Source of the DNA: Candidatus Omnitrophota bacterium
Lineage (GTDB): Bacteria > Hinthialibacterota > Hinthialibacteria > OLB16
Direction: 5' to 3'
DNA length: 16,918 bases
Assembly: GCA_020632575.1 (NCBI GenBank)
Contig: JACKFH010000055.1
Span: 1 to 16,918 of the forward strand
The translations under genes and the position numbers were made by a program. Shown one piece after another: positions 1-7,431 of this stretch. How positions within the stretch are numbered: the first letter of the stretch is position 1; each line of letters begins with the position of its first letter. Under the pieces are notes generated by a model, which was not told where the DNA came from, did not search any database, and worked only from the letters and a program-made list of their open reading frames with translations.

Positions 1-497
1 TCCCCCTTTGCATTAATCCCGAGTGGCGTTGTTTGGTATCCTTTCCTTATCAACTCAGCCTCTAAGTCTCGGGCAATCGGTTTCAACATCCCAGTTTCGG
101 GGTTCCAATAGAAAGCATGCCTTTCGACCTCTAAGCCGGCCGAAAACAACCCAATTACTTCATCACGGTTATTCAACTTACACCCCGCGAATTCTCGGAT
201 GTTGGTACCTGTCGATTGGATAGGAAGGAGATCTCCTTTCCTCCAGAGCAAGGCTTTCTCAACTCGCAAAGGTATGCCATTTCGGTTTCCCCCGAATTTG
301 TTGAATCTGGAAATCAGCAGAAGGTTGCCGGAATCGTTTATTGCCGCGGGCCTCACATCGGCGTGCCCCTCTAAGTGAAGGACCTCTACTCTGTAAGCGG
401 GTAGTGAGTCCGGAGGGCTAAGATCAAAGGACAAAAGGAATGCAATAGACAAAACCACCACGGCCAGGAAGATGGTCACGCTTAATTTGCGAGGCAT
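1..497 (-). CDS. HAF-repeat protein with N-terminal membrane anchor, partial (C-terminus beyond window)
   Basis: The frame is open with no stop from 524 down to base 1, so the gene runs off the left edge. I place the start at the ATG at 495-497 because GGAG lies 6 bases before it. An in-frame ATG at 522-524 adds nine residues (MDEENPEKW) but has no ribosome binding site, and a TAG sits 9 bases upstream of it. The product begins with a short basic stretch and a hydrophobic segment (about residues 6-24, VTIFLAVVVLSIAFLLSF), a signal anchor or signal peptide. After it come repeats of the pattern I-N-x-x-G/D ... A-(F/L)-x-W-x-x-G-x-L-x-P-I (AINDSGNLLLIS ... ALLWRKGDLLPI; KLNNRDEVIGLFS ... HAFYWNPETGMLKPI; then LGINAKG at the edge). 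That is the layout of HAF-type extracellular repeats, thought to form a beta-propeller. Function unknown. Base composition and codons (TTA, ATA, AGG, AGA) are more AT-rich than in the neighbouring genes. Confidence 0.8.
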   Translation of the reverse strand, partial: MPRKLSVTIFLAVVVLSIAFLLSFDLSPPDSLPAYRVEVLHLEGHADVRPAAINDSGNLLLISRFNKFGGNRNGIPLRVEKALLWRKGDLLPIQSTGTNIREFAGCKLNNRDEVIGLFSAGLEVERHAFYWNPETGMLKPIARDLEAELIRKGYQTTPLGINAKG

Positions 498-610
498 CCA
501 TTTCTCCGGGTTTTCCTCATCCATCAAATTCTAGCACAACATAGTAGAACCCGGCAGAACGAAATGACTTTTCTTCACGTTTTGGACCAATCGCTGGTTG
601 TTCGCATCCA

Positions 611-2113
611 CTAGGTTACGCTAGCGAAATCCCACCCCATGAGAGTCGCCACTTTTTGGAATTGCGAAGTGTTGTGCCCGACCGACATGGCGACATGGTG
701 AGTGGGGCCATGGGCGAACCACTCGTTCATAAAATGGGTTGGCTTCTTGTCGAACTTCACCGGGGTCATTGTGTTCCCGATCCGAAGAATCTCGCCATCG
801 GTGGCCATTCCCTGATTGGAAATGGCCAGCAGTTTTCCGTCCTCGGTCTGAGTGATGCCGAGATTGGTGATCGGACCGGTTCGGACCTTGGCCTCCACCG
901 AAACGCCGCTTCCCCATTTGCCATGGTACAGCCCCATCCCTCGAAGGATTGGTTTCTGATCCGAGATGCCGATATGGAAGGGGCCGTCATGACCCATCAG
1001 GATGGTTTGATCGACAAAATCGGTGGCGACGATTTCGCTATAGCTTCCGCCCAAATCGAGGGTGTCGCAAACCTTCATCGCGACCGCGGTCTTCATGTCC
1101 CCTTCGCCTGAGCAAGGGATGCCGTTCCCCGTGAGGAGCGAGTGCCCCAGGATAAAAGCCTCTTGGAGCCGCTCGTACTCGTTGCCATCGGAGCCACGGT
1201 AATAATAGGTCAGCGCATCGAGATCGAACTCGCGGATCAGTTTCTCTTGAGCGACCGCAACTTGGCAGGACCAATCGAGTTGCTCGGGCCTTGGTTTCTT
1301 CGCGAGCGGATCGGCCGGCGAGTCCTCGCTGATGACAAAGAAATCCTCGACCTGTTTCAATTTCTCTTTCTTCTCCGCTTCGGTCACCGAGGGGAGGATC
1401 TTCATCAGGTCGCACATCTCGAGGATCTCCACATGCAGACCGGTCTGCGCTTCGATCATGGTAAAGTCGCTATACATGTCGAGCATCCCCGGATAGGTGT
1501 GGCCGAGGAACCCCATTCGTCCGTACTGAAGGGTACGTGTGACAGTCGCCGCTTTGGCCCACTCCTCGATTTCTTTCCAAGCCTCGATCGCATCTGGGTG
1601 GTGGTAAGTGACCTCGTTCGCGACGGAAATCTCCGGCGTCTTCTCCAGTCCCAAAAGTCCGCTCACGACATGGAAAGGGATGCGAGCCCGTCTGAAAGCG
1701 TTGGAGATTTCGGGAACACAGCACGCCACACAATGGGCCAGCCATTCGCCCGTCGTCGTTTTGGCGTAGTTCATTTGCAGCGCCGGTTGGAGATTGAGCA
1801 CCACCACAGGGCGCTTGCAGATCTGAGCGATGGGCAGGTGCGAAGCGCTCATGGCGTAGGTGGAGGCGTGACAAAAAAGGATATCCACATTCTGCTGGTT
1901 GAACCATTCGCCCGCTTGGTGGGCCTTCGATTCCTCATCGACCATGCCAAAGTTGTGAACCTCGGCGTATTCCGATAGCCGATTCTCGATGAACTTCCCG
2001 TAATGGATCATCCGGTCGTGCAGGCCCTCGAACTGATTCCAATAGTGAGGGTGGCCGATGGAATAAAGGCCGACTCGGCCCTTCAGCGGGGGTTTAATCT
2101 TCGAGTTCTCCAC
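611..2113 (-). CDS. L-arabinose/L-fucose isomerase family protein (aldose-ketose isomerase)
   Basis: This 500-residue protein starts at GTG (2111-2113), with GGAGG at 2121-2125 seven bases upstream. Its length matches L-arabinose isomerase (AraA). The C-terminal half carries the family's core: LLTGNGIPCSGEGDMKTA around residues 327-343, with the candidate catalytic Glu337. Then come Glu360/Asp365, MGHDG with His375, and near the end GPTHHVAMS with His472/His473, matching AraA's AHHTVFSH. In this family these Glu and His residues bind Mn and drive isomerisation of an aldose to a ketose in the cytosol. The N-terminal half is far from E. coli AraA, so the substrate (arabinose, fucose or another sugar) cannot be assigned and I give no symbol. 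The gene diverges from the 2301-7010 operon and shares its upstream operator, which suggests co-regulation and a role in the same catabolic route. Confidence 0.85.
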   Translation of the reverse strand: MENSKIKPPLKGRVGLYSIGHPHYWNQFEGLHDRMIHYGKFIENRLSEYAEVHNFGMVDEESKAHQAGEWFNQQNVDILFCHASTYAMSASHLPIAQICKRPVVVLNLQPALQMNYAKTTTGEWLAHCVACCVPEISNAFRRARIPFHVVSGLLGLEKTPEISVANEVTYHHPDAIEAWKEIEEWAKAATVTRTLQYGRMGFLGHTYPGMLDMYSDFTMIEAQTGLHVEILEMCDLMKILPSVTEAEKKEKLKQVEDFFVISEDSPADPLAKKPRPEQLDWSCQVAVAQEKLIREFDLDALTYYYRGSDGNEYERLQEAFILGHSLLTGNGIPCSGEGDMKTAVAMKVCDTLDLGGSYSEIVATDFVDQTILMGHDGPFHIGISDQKPILRGMGLYHGKWGSGVSVEAKVRTGPITNLGITQTEDGKLLAISNQGMATDGEILRIGNTMTPVKFDKKPTHFMNEWFAHGPTHHVAMSVGHNTSQFQKVATLMGWDFASVT

Positions 2114-2147
2114 AATACAACCTCCAATTTAAGATCCAGAAAGGGGG

Positions 2148-2175
2148 ATTCTGGCATGATTGCAAACGTTTGCAA
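2148..2175 (-). promoter_or_regulatory. Candidate promoter for the isomerase gene
   Basis: On the minus strand TTGCAA (2175-2170) and CAGAAT (2153-2148) are separated by 16 bases, each matching 4 of 6 positions of the sigma-70 consensus. The -35-like box is one arm of the operator palindrome. A start near 2141 would leave a short leader before the GTG at 2113. This is an inference from motif spacing only. Confidence 0.35.
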
Positions 2176-2176
2176 T
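2159..2176. promoter_or_regulatory. LacI/GalR-family operator palindrome in the divergent promoter region
   Basis: ATTGCAAACGTTTGCAAT is a perfect 18-base inverted repeat centred on CG. It fits the LacI/GalR-family operator pattern TGnAAnCGnTTnCA exactly, and its core GCAAACGTTTGC equals that of the PurR box. It lies between the isomerase start (2113) and the start of the divergent operon (2301). Its arms supply the TTGCAA -35-like boxes on both strands, so a bound repressor could block both promoters at once. No LacI-family regulator is encoded in the window, so the cognate protein is unknown. Confidence 0.8.
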
Positions 2177-2188
2177 ATGGGTTATTGT
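2160..2188 (+). promoter_or_regulatory. Candidate promoter for the sugar-acid operon
   Basis: TTGCAA (2160-2165) and TATTGT (2183-2188) are 17 bases apart, each 4 of 6 to the sigma-70 consensus, with the -35 box inside the operator palindrome. The implied leader is about 105 bases and contains a weak hairpin (ACTCGG 2209-2214 with CCGAGT 2230-2235) and the palindrome GGAGGCCTCC (2222-2231). A second possible -10 (TAAGAT) lies closer to the gene. Inferred from sequence only. Confidence 0.35.
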
Positions 2189-2300
2189 TCCGTTCTCTTG
2201 GTTTTCGGACTCGGCGGCGGTGGAGGCCTCCGAGTGTTTCGCGAGTGCTCAGAAAAAGTGGTAAGATAGTCTTTCCATTCCACGCGAAAAAAGGAAAAAA

Positions 2301-3368
2301 ATGAAAGAATTTAGAATTGCGGTCTATCCGGGAGATGGCATCGGTGTGGAAGTGACCGAACACACCGTGCGATTGCTCCAGGCACTTCAAGAATGTTGCG
2401 GCGATTTCACCCTTCACCTGGAAACCTTTCCTTGGGGCGGAGATTACTACATCGAGCACGGAAGAACCGCGCCCGAGGATTATCTGGAAATCCTAAAACC
2501 CTTCGACGCCATCTTCCTCGGGGCGATCGGAGACCCCGCCCGGATTCCCGATCATATCACACTCGCCCCATTGATTGGCATCCGGCAAAGTTTCGATCAA
2601 TACGCCTGTGTCCGTCCCGCGAGATTATTCGAGGGGGTGAGCACCCCGCTGGCGGGTCGAGGGGCGGGGGATATCGACATGGTGGTCATTCGAGAGAACT
2701 CGGAGGGGGAATATATCGACAACGGCGGCCGATTCAAAAAGGGGAAAGCCGATGAGTTCGCTGTGCAAACGGCCCTTCACACTCGGAAAGGCATTGAAAG
2801 GATCCTCCATTTCGGTTTCGAGCAGGCGCGGAAGCGAAAGAATCACTTGACTCTGATCACCAAATCGAACGCGTTGAAATACTCCTATGTCCTCTGGGAT
2901 GAGATATTTGAGGAAATGAGACCGAATTACTCCGATGTTGAGACCCAAAAGTTCCATATCGACGCCGCTGTGATGAACTTTGTCCGTTGGCCCGACCGAT
3001 TCGACGTCGTGGTGGGATCAAATCTGTTCGGGGACATCCTGACCGACCTCTCTGGATGTTTGGTGGGAGGTCTCGGGTTGGCGCCCAGTGCGAATATCAA
3101 CCCCGAAAGGGATTTCCCCTCGATGTTCGAACCGGTCCATGGTTCCGCCCCAGATATCGCGGGGAAAGGAATCGCCAATCCCACCGCCGCGTTTCTGAGC
3201 GCCGCGATGATGCTGGAATGGCTCGAACTGAATGATGCCGCGGACCGAATTCGCAGGTCCATCGAATCGACGTTAGCGGCCGGTGAGACGACCGCGGATC
3301 TGGGAGGGACTCTCAACTCGACCGATTACACCGAGCGGGTCCTCTCGCGTTTGGAGGCTTCGAAATGA
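2301..3368 (+). CDS. Isocitrate/isopropylmalate dehydrogenase family protein, D-malate/tartrate dehydrogenase-like
   Basis: 355 residues, the usual length for metal- and NAD-dependent beta-decarboxylating dehydrogenases that act on R-2-hydroxyacids. The ATG has AAGGA five bases upstream. Active-site residues are all present: Arg95 and Arg105 (GIRQSFDQYACVRPARLF), Arg131 and Tyr138 in VVIRENSEGEY, Lys188 (TKSN), Asp221, and Asp245/Asp249 in SNLFGDILTDL. EPVHGSAPDIAGKGIANP (277-294) is the family's nucleotide-binding stretch. PDHITL, FDQY, LAGRGAGDID and SANINPER match the D-malate dehydrogenase/tartrate dehydrogenase (DmlA/TtuC) branch better than LeuB or Icd, and no leuCD genes are nearby. 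It is the first gene of a four-gene ATGA-coupled operon, so it probably oxidises a hydroxyacid intermediate. The true substrate is not known. Confidence 0.88.
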   Translation: MKEFRIAVYPGDGIGVEVTEHTVRLLQALQECCGDFTLHLETFPWGGDYYIEHGRTAPEDYLEILKPFDAIFLGAIGDPARIPDHITLAPLIGIRQSFDQYACVRPARLFEGVSTPLAGRGAGDIDMVVIRENSEGEYIDNGGRFKKGKADEFAVQTALHTRKGIERILHFGFEQARKRKNHLTLITKSNALKYSYVLWDEIFEEMRPNYSDVETQKFHIDAAVMNFVRWPDRFDVVVGSNLFGDILTDLSGCLVGGLGLAPSANINPERDFPSMFEPVHGSAPDIAGKGIANPTAAFLSAAMMLEWLELNDAADRIRRSIESTLAAGETTADLGGTLNSTDYTERVLSRLEASK

Positions 3369-4813
3369 TTCAATCCGACTTGTTACCTCAAATTGCCAGC
3401 TACATCGATGGCAAATGGATCGGCGGGATTTCAGGCAAGACCATTGAGGTGAGAAACCCGGCCAACGGGGATCTCCTGGCCGAGGTTCCGCAGCTCAACG
3501 CGAGCGAGGTGGAACAAGCTGTGGTCACCTCGGACCGAGCCTTTCGGGAATATCCTGACATCGAGACACGGCGCAAATGGGTGATGGGCCTTTATGAGGC
3601 AATGATCGAGAACAAGGTGGAACTTGGCCGGATTATCACCCTCGAGCACGGCAAACCCCACAAGGAGGCAATTGTCGAGGTCGAATACGCCGCCGGGTTC
3701 TTCAAATACTATGCAGAGAAGATTGACGCTCTTAAACCTGAGGTTCTTGATGGCTCCCCCAGAAACTGCCGTTGGACTATTCATCATCGGCCGGCTGGGG
3801 TGGCGGGTTCGATCACCCCCTGGAATTTTCCGCTTGCCATGTTTGGAAAGAAACTGGCGCCCGCGCTGGCCGCGGGGTGCGGAGTGGTGGCCAAACCCTC
3901 GAAGGAGACTCCGCTGACAGCGATTGCCGTCTACACATTGGGGGAGCGGATCGGCATCCCGCCGGGCCAGATGAACCTGGTGATCGGTTCGTCTTCGGAG
4001 ATTGGGAAAATCCTATGCACGCACCCGTTGGTTCGGGTCATCAGTTGCACCAGTTCGACCGAAACGGGAATCATCCTTCTCCAGCAATCGGCCGACCACA
4101 TCAAGAAACTCTCACTCGAACTCGGCGGAAACGCTCCCTACATCGTGTGTGAGGACGCCGACCTGGAGAAGGCGGCGGATGCGCTGATGAGCAACAAGTT
4201 TCGAGGTTCGGGCCAAACCTGTGTTTGCGCCAACCGAGTCTTTGTCCATAAGTCGGTCGAACAACCCTTTTCCGATTTGATGAAGGAGCGGGTGGAAGCC
4301 CTGAAAATGGGCGATGGAATGAACGACGACACCGATATCGGCCCTCTGATCAATCGTGCGGGCTATGACAAGGTTGCCGAGCATCTCGAAGATGCCCTCC
4401 AGAAGGGGGCGAAAAAAGTTTGCGGGCTCGAACCGGTCGCTCCCTCCGAGGATTGGGGGGCGTTCTTTCCCCCCACGGTTATCAATAGCGTGAAAGAGGG
4501 GATGAAAGTTTTTTCCGAGGAGACCTTTGGCCCCCTCGTGGCGATTATTCCGTTCGAGACGGACGAAGAGGTTGTCAAACGAGCCAATGACACCGAGTTC
4601 GGTCTCGCGGCTTATGTCTTCTGTAACGATCGGGATCGAGGGGATTGGATCATCGAACGACTTCAGTTCGGCCATGTCGGGTTTAACACCGGCACGGGAC
4701 CGACTCCCGAGGCTCCCTTTGGAGGGATGAAACAATCCGGCTTTGGCCGTGAAGGAGGACTCGAAGGGCTGTTCGAATTCACCGAACCCCAGACTGTGCC
4801 ACACCCCCTATGA
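3365..4813 (+). CDS. NAD(P)-dependent aldehyde dehydrogenase, succinate-semialdehyde dehydrogenase (GabD)-like
   Basis: 482 residues, the same length as E. coli GabD and similar to it end to end. The ATG overlaps the preceding stop (ATGA). Catalytic features are Asn154 in ITPWNFPLA, Lys177 (KPSKETP), Glu252 in SLELGGNAP and nucleophile Cys286 in GQTCVCANR, with the second Cys288 that can form a redox disulfide in some GabD enzymes. The C-terminal FGGMKQSGFGREGG motif is intact. One oddity is that the cofactor-contacting FTGST motif reads CTSST (residues 228-232), losing the Phe and the usual Gly. GabD relatives oxidise succinate semialdehyde, 2-oxoglutarate semialdehyde, lactaldehyde or glycolaldehyde-type substrates to acids. 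In this operon an aldehyde released from a sugar-acid intermediate is a sensible guess but not shown. Confidence 0.9.
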   Translation: MIQSDLLPQIASYIDGKWIGGISGKTIEVRNPANGDLLAEVPQLNASEVEQAVVTSDRAFREYPDIETRRKWVMGLYEAMIENKVELGRIITLEHGKPHKEAIVEVEYAAGFFKYYAEKIDALKPEVLDGSPRNCRWTIHHRPAGVAGSITPWNFPLAMFGKKLAPALAAGCGVVAKPSKETPLTAIAVYTLGERIGIPPGQMNLVIGSSSEIGKILCTHPLVRVISCTSSTETGIILLQQSADHIKKLSLELGGNAPYIVCEDADLEKAADALMSNKFRGSGQTCVCANRVFVHKSVEQPFSDLMKERVEALKMGDGMNDDTDIGPLINRAGYDKVAEHLEDALQKGAKKVCGLEPVAPSEDWGAFFPPTVINSVKEGMKVFSEETFGPLVAIIPFETDEEVVKRANDTEFGLAAYVFCNDRDRGDWIIERLQFGHVGFNTGTGPTPEAPFGGMKQSGFGREGGLEGLFEFTEPQTVPHPL

Positions 4814-5823
4814 ACCGTCCTGAAATTCTAGTCATCAATGGCACCTGCCTGGATGTGATCGAGGATCATCGCGCCTGGGCCAATGGCCAGGGTGTCTGCG
4901 TGGTCGCCGACCCGAGCTACCGGGGCGCCGATCGCCAATCCGTGCTCGACCTCGCCCGAGATGTGGAGGGCTTGATCGGCCCATTCGGCTTTCGTGTGGG
5001 CCGGGAATTTCTGGAGCAACTTCCGAAACTCCGTGCGCTCTGTCTCGCTTCGAGCGGCTACGATTCGGTGGACATCGAGGCGGCCACAGAGGCCGGGGTT
5101 GTGGTTGCGACTTCTCCGGTGAGGGAGGGTGCGGAGGTGGTCGCCGATTTCACTTGGGGGCTGCTTTTGTCGGTGGTGCGTCGCATTCCCCACCATTTCC
5201 AAACGCTTCAAAGAGGCGGATTCGAGCGAGGCATGGGTGTTTCTGTCTATGGGAAAACACTGGGCATTCTCGGTCTGGGGAACATCGGGAAAGCGGTGGT
5301 TCGACGTTCCGTCGGATTCAACATGGATGTGATTGCTTATCGCGCCGACCCGGATTCGGAGTTCGTCAAGGAATACGGAATCGAGGCTGTCGGGTTCGAG
5401 GAACTCCTAGCGAGATCCGATTTCCTCTCGATTCATTTGCGACTGAATGAGGAGACTCGGCGGATAATCGGCCCTCGGGAACTCTCGATAATGAAGCCGA
5501 CGGCTTACTTGGTGAACACCGCGAGAGACGAGTTGGTGGACGAAACCGCTCTCGCCGACGCTCTGGAAAACGGGGCGATCGCGGGTGGAGCCATGGACGA
5601 TCTGCCCCGGTATGAAGCGGATCGGTTATTGCATCATCCGAATTTCTTGTGCACTCCGCATCGGGGAAACAAAGCCATCGAGGGGGTTTTCCAAGTGACT
5701 CGTTGCGCCCTGCAATCGGCCATCGACATCCTTCATGAGAAGCGCCCGAAGCATCTCCTCAACCCTGAGGTCTACGAGGCCCGGGTTCCATCCCCCGCGA
5801 AGAAAGAGGCGTCGACCCGATGA
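4810..5823 (+). CDS. D-isomer-specific 2-hydroxyacid dehydrogenase
   Basis: 337-residue NAD(P)-dependent dehydrogenase of the phosphoglycerate/glycerate dehydrogenase superfamily, starting in an ATGA overlap with the aldehyde dehydrogenase. The Rossmann motif GILGLGNIG spans about residues 152-160. The catalytic triad is Arg239 (NTARDEL), Glu269 (RYEAD) and His284 (TPHRGN). Two motifs depart from the usual form: NTARG is NTARD, and the DVFxxEP loop is DDLPRYEAD, lacking the normal Pro. The N-terminal substrate domain has the family's GYDSVDIEAATEAGVVV element. Likely reaction: reversible reduction of a 2-keto acid to a D-2-hydroxyacid in the cytosol. Because it sits between an aldehyde dehydrogenase and a sugar-acid dehydratase, I infer a catabolic role rather than serine synthesis. 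Confidence 0.9.
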   Translation: MNRPEILVINGTCLDVIEDHRAWANGQGVCVVADPSYRGADRQSVLDLARDVEGLIGPFGFRVGREFLEQLPKLRALCLASSGYDSVDIEAATEAGVVVATSPVREGAEVVADFTWGLLLSVVRRIPHHFQTLQRGGFERGMGVSVYGKTLGILGLGNIGKAVVRRSVGFNMDVIAYRADPDSEFVKEYGIEAVGFEELLARSDFLSIHLRLNEETRRIIGPRELSIMKPTAYLVNTARDELVDETALADALENGAIAGGAMDDLPRYEADRLLHHPNFLCTPHRGNKAIEGVFQVTRCALQSAIDILHEKRPKHLLNPEVYEARVPSPAKKEASTR

Positions 5824-7010
5824 AGATCACTGAGATACGCACCGTCGTGGTTCAAAACCCCGGTCGCACTTTTGTCAATGTCCTAGTCGAAACCGATGAG
5901 GGCATTACCGGCCTGGGCGAGGCCGGTTTGCAGCGCCGTTGGAAGGCGATCGACGGCGCCATTCAGCACATCAAGAAATGGATGATCGGCGAGGATCCAT
6001 TCCGGATCGAACACCTCTGGCAAAAAATGTTTCGCGGCGGTTTCTATCCGGGAGACCGTCTGATCGGATCGGCCATCGCGGGGATCGATTTGGCCCTTTG
6101 GGATATCAAGGGGAAAGCGCTCGGCTTGCCTGTCTATGAACTAATGGGAGGTCGTTGCCGCGACCATGTGGAGTGTTTCCTCCAACCCGGATACCTGCCC
6201 GGAAGAAAAGAGGATGCCCAGGACGATCTTCTCCGCAACGCGGCAGTGAAGGGAGACGCCAAGGCCGCTGCGGATTTATCGGAGATTTGTTTGTCGGCGG
6301 GACACCGTTTCTTTCGCCTAGGACCAAATCTGGATGAAGAGTTTTTCGAACCGAGAAAGGCGATCCGAGCTTTGGTCGCTCAGCTTCGCGCGGTCCGTGG
6401 GCGAATCGGGGATCAGATGGAATTGATGGTCGATCTCCATGGACGAATCGATCCTCCCGACTCCATCTGGTTCTGCCAGCAGGTGGAGGAACTCGGCCTC
6501 TACGCGGTAGAGGATCCGATCAGAGCGGAGTACCCACAGGGGTATCGAAAGGTTCGTCAACAGACCAGAGTTCCCATCGCCGCTGGGGAGCAGTGGGCTC
6601 ACAAGTGGGAGTTCGCGCCGGTGATTGAGGAGGAGTTGGTCGACTTTGTCCGCATCGATATCTGCATCGCGGGCGGATTGACCGAGGCGAAAAAGATCGC
6701 CGCGATGGCTGAGACCCACCATATCCGGACACTCCCTCACAATCCGCTCGGCCCGGTTTGCACCGCTGCATCGCTGCATCTGGATATCGCCTGTTCCAAC
6801 TCGGGCCCGCAAGAGGTGCTGTTCCCTCCGGCGGTGGCTCTTCCGGATGTCTACCATTGCGACTTCAAACTTGAGGGCCATAAGATGACCATTCCAACCG
6901 CTCCCGGCTTAGGCGTCGAGTTCGATGAAGAAGCGGCCAAGAAACATCCTGGGGATATGACCGAGCCTCCTCACTACAAAAGGAGCGACGGGAGCTTCAC
7001 GAACTACTAA
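5820..7010 (+). CDS. Enolase-superfamily sugar-acid dehydratase (galactonate/mannonate dehydratase-like)
   Basis: 396 residues of the mandelate racemase/muconate lactonizing enzyme family; the ATG overlaps the previous stop (ATGA). The N-terminal capping domain (1 to about 115) precedes a TIM barrel. Metal ligands are Asp205 (MVDLHGR), Glu231 (AVEDP) and Glu257 (AAGEQ); likely acid/base residues are His207 and His307 (PHNPLGPV). These match galactonate dehydratase DgoD (DFHGR, PHCPLGP). The start (NPGRTFVNVLVETDEGITGLGEA) and the end (PGLGVEFDEEAAKKHP) look more like mannonate dehydratase/RspA, and the barrel Lys of DgoD's FKLN is Arg166 (FRLG). About residues 126-150 form an extra polar stretch. 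Expected reaction: removal of water from an aldonic acid to a 2-keto-3-deoxy acid. The exact acid is unknown. It is the last gene of the operon. Confidence 0.88.
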   Translation: MKITEIRTVVVQNPGRTFVNVLVETDEGITGLGEAGLQRRWKAIDGAIQHIKKWMIGEDPFRIEHLWQKMFRGGFYPGDRLIGSAIAGIDLALWDIKGKALGLPVYELMGGRCRDHVECFLQPGYLPGRKEDAQDDLLRNAAVKGDAKAAADLSEICLSAGHRFFRLGPNLDEEFFEPRKAIRALVAQLRAVRGRIGDQMELMVDLHGRIDPPDSIWFCQQVEELGLYAVEDPIRAEYPQGYRKVRQQTRVPIAAGEQWAHKWEFAPVIEEELVDFVRIDICIAGGLTEAKKIAAMAETHHIRTLPHNPLGPVCTAASLHLDIACSNSGPQEVLFPPAVALPDVYHCDFKLEGHKMTIPTAPGLGVEFDEEAAKKHPGDMTEPPHYKRSDGSFTNY

Positions 7011-7016
7011 GGGCGA

Positions 7017-7409
7017 TTAGAGCCACTGAACATACTCCAGGACATTGTTGTCGGGGTCGCAAAAATACAGCCACCGAACTTCGTTCTCGATCAGTAGCGG
7101 GCCTTTCAAAAGCGGGATGCCATTCTTTTCCAAAGTCTCAACCACCGCGTCGAGGTTGTCCGTTCCGATGGCCACATGCGGACAATAAGGCGGCTCGGGC
7201 TCGCCCTTGCCGACAGGGATCGGGTTTCCCTCTTCATCGTGTTTTTCGAGAAGTTCGAGGTTGCCCCCCTCCAATGCCAGGAACGCAAACCGTTCGCGGT
7301 GTTCTTGTGAGATTTTGTCGAACATTAGTTTCAGGCCGAGGGTCTGGGTGTAGAACGCGAGCGATCGGTCCATGTCCGAGACTTGGAAAGCGACGTGGTC
7401 GAGTTTCAT
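7017..7409 (-). CDS. VOC family protein (glyoxalase I/dioxygenase fold)
   Basis: 130-residue single-unit vicinal-oxygen-chelate protein made of two beta-alpha-beta-beta-beta modules. I start it at the ATG at 7407-7409 (MKLDHVAFQV), where this family normally begins. AGAGGAG lies 11 bases upstream, rather far. An upstream in-frame ATG at 7442 would add 11 unconserved residues reaching into the repeat element. All four metal ligands of glyoxalase I type enzymes are present: His5 (LDHVAF), Glu52 (LELLEK), His78 (CPHVAIGT) and Glu125 (VLEYVQW). A metal-dependent lyase, epimerase or glyoxalase is therefore likely, substrate unknown. It ends convergently seven bases from the dehydratase stop and is not part of that operon, though an aldehyde-detoxifying role beside it is possible. 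Confidence 0.85.
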   Translation of the reverse strand: MKLDHVAFQVSDMDRSLAFYTQTLGLKLMFDKISQEHRERFAFLALEGGNLELLEKHDEEGNPIPVGKGEPEPPYCPHVAIGTDNLDAVVETLEKNGIPLLKGPLLIENEVRWLYFCDPDNNVLEYVQWL

Positions 7410-7431
7410 GGTTGGGTTTTCTCCTCTGATC

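Noticed and set aside
1142..1978. 278-codon plus-strand open frame
   Set aside because: It lies wholly antisense to the isomerase gene, whose protein shows clear family motifs; the antisense product has none. It reflects codon bias in a GC-rich gene.
2301..3368. 3-isopropylmalate dehydrogenase (leuB) or isocitrate dehydrogenase (icd)
   Set aside because: Motifs such as PDHITL, FDQY and SANINPER fit the D-malate/tartrate dehydrogenase branch, and there are no leucine-pathway neighbours.
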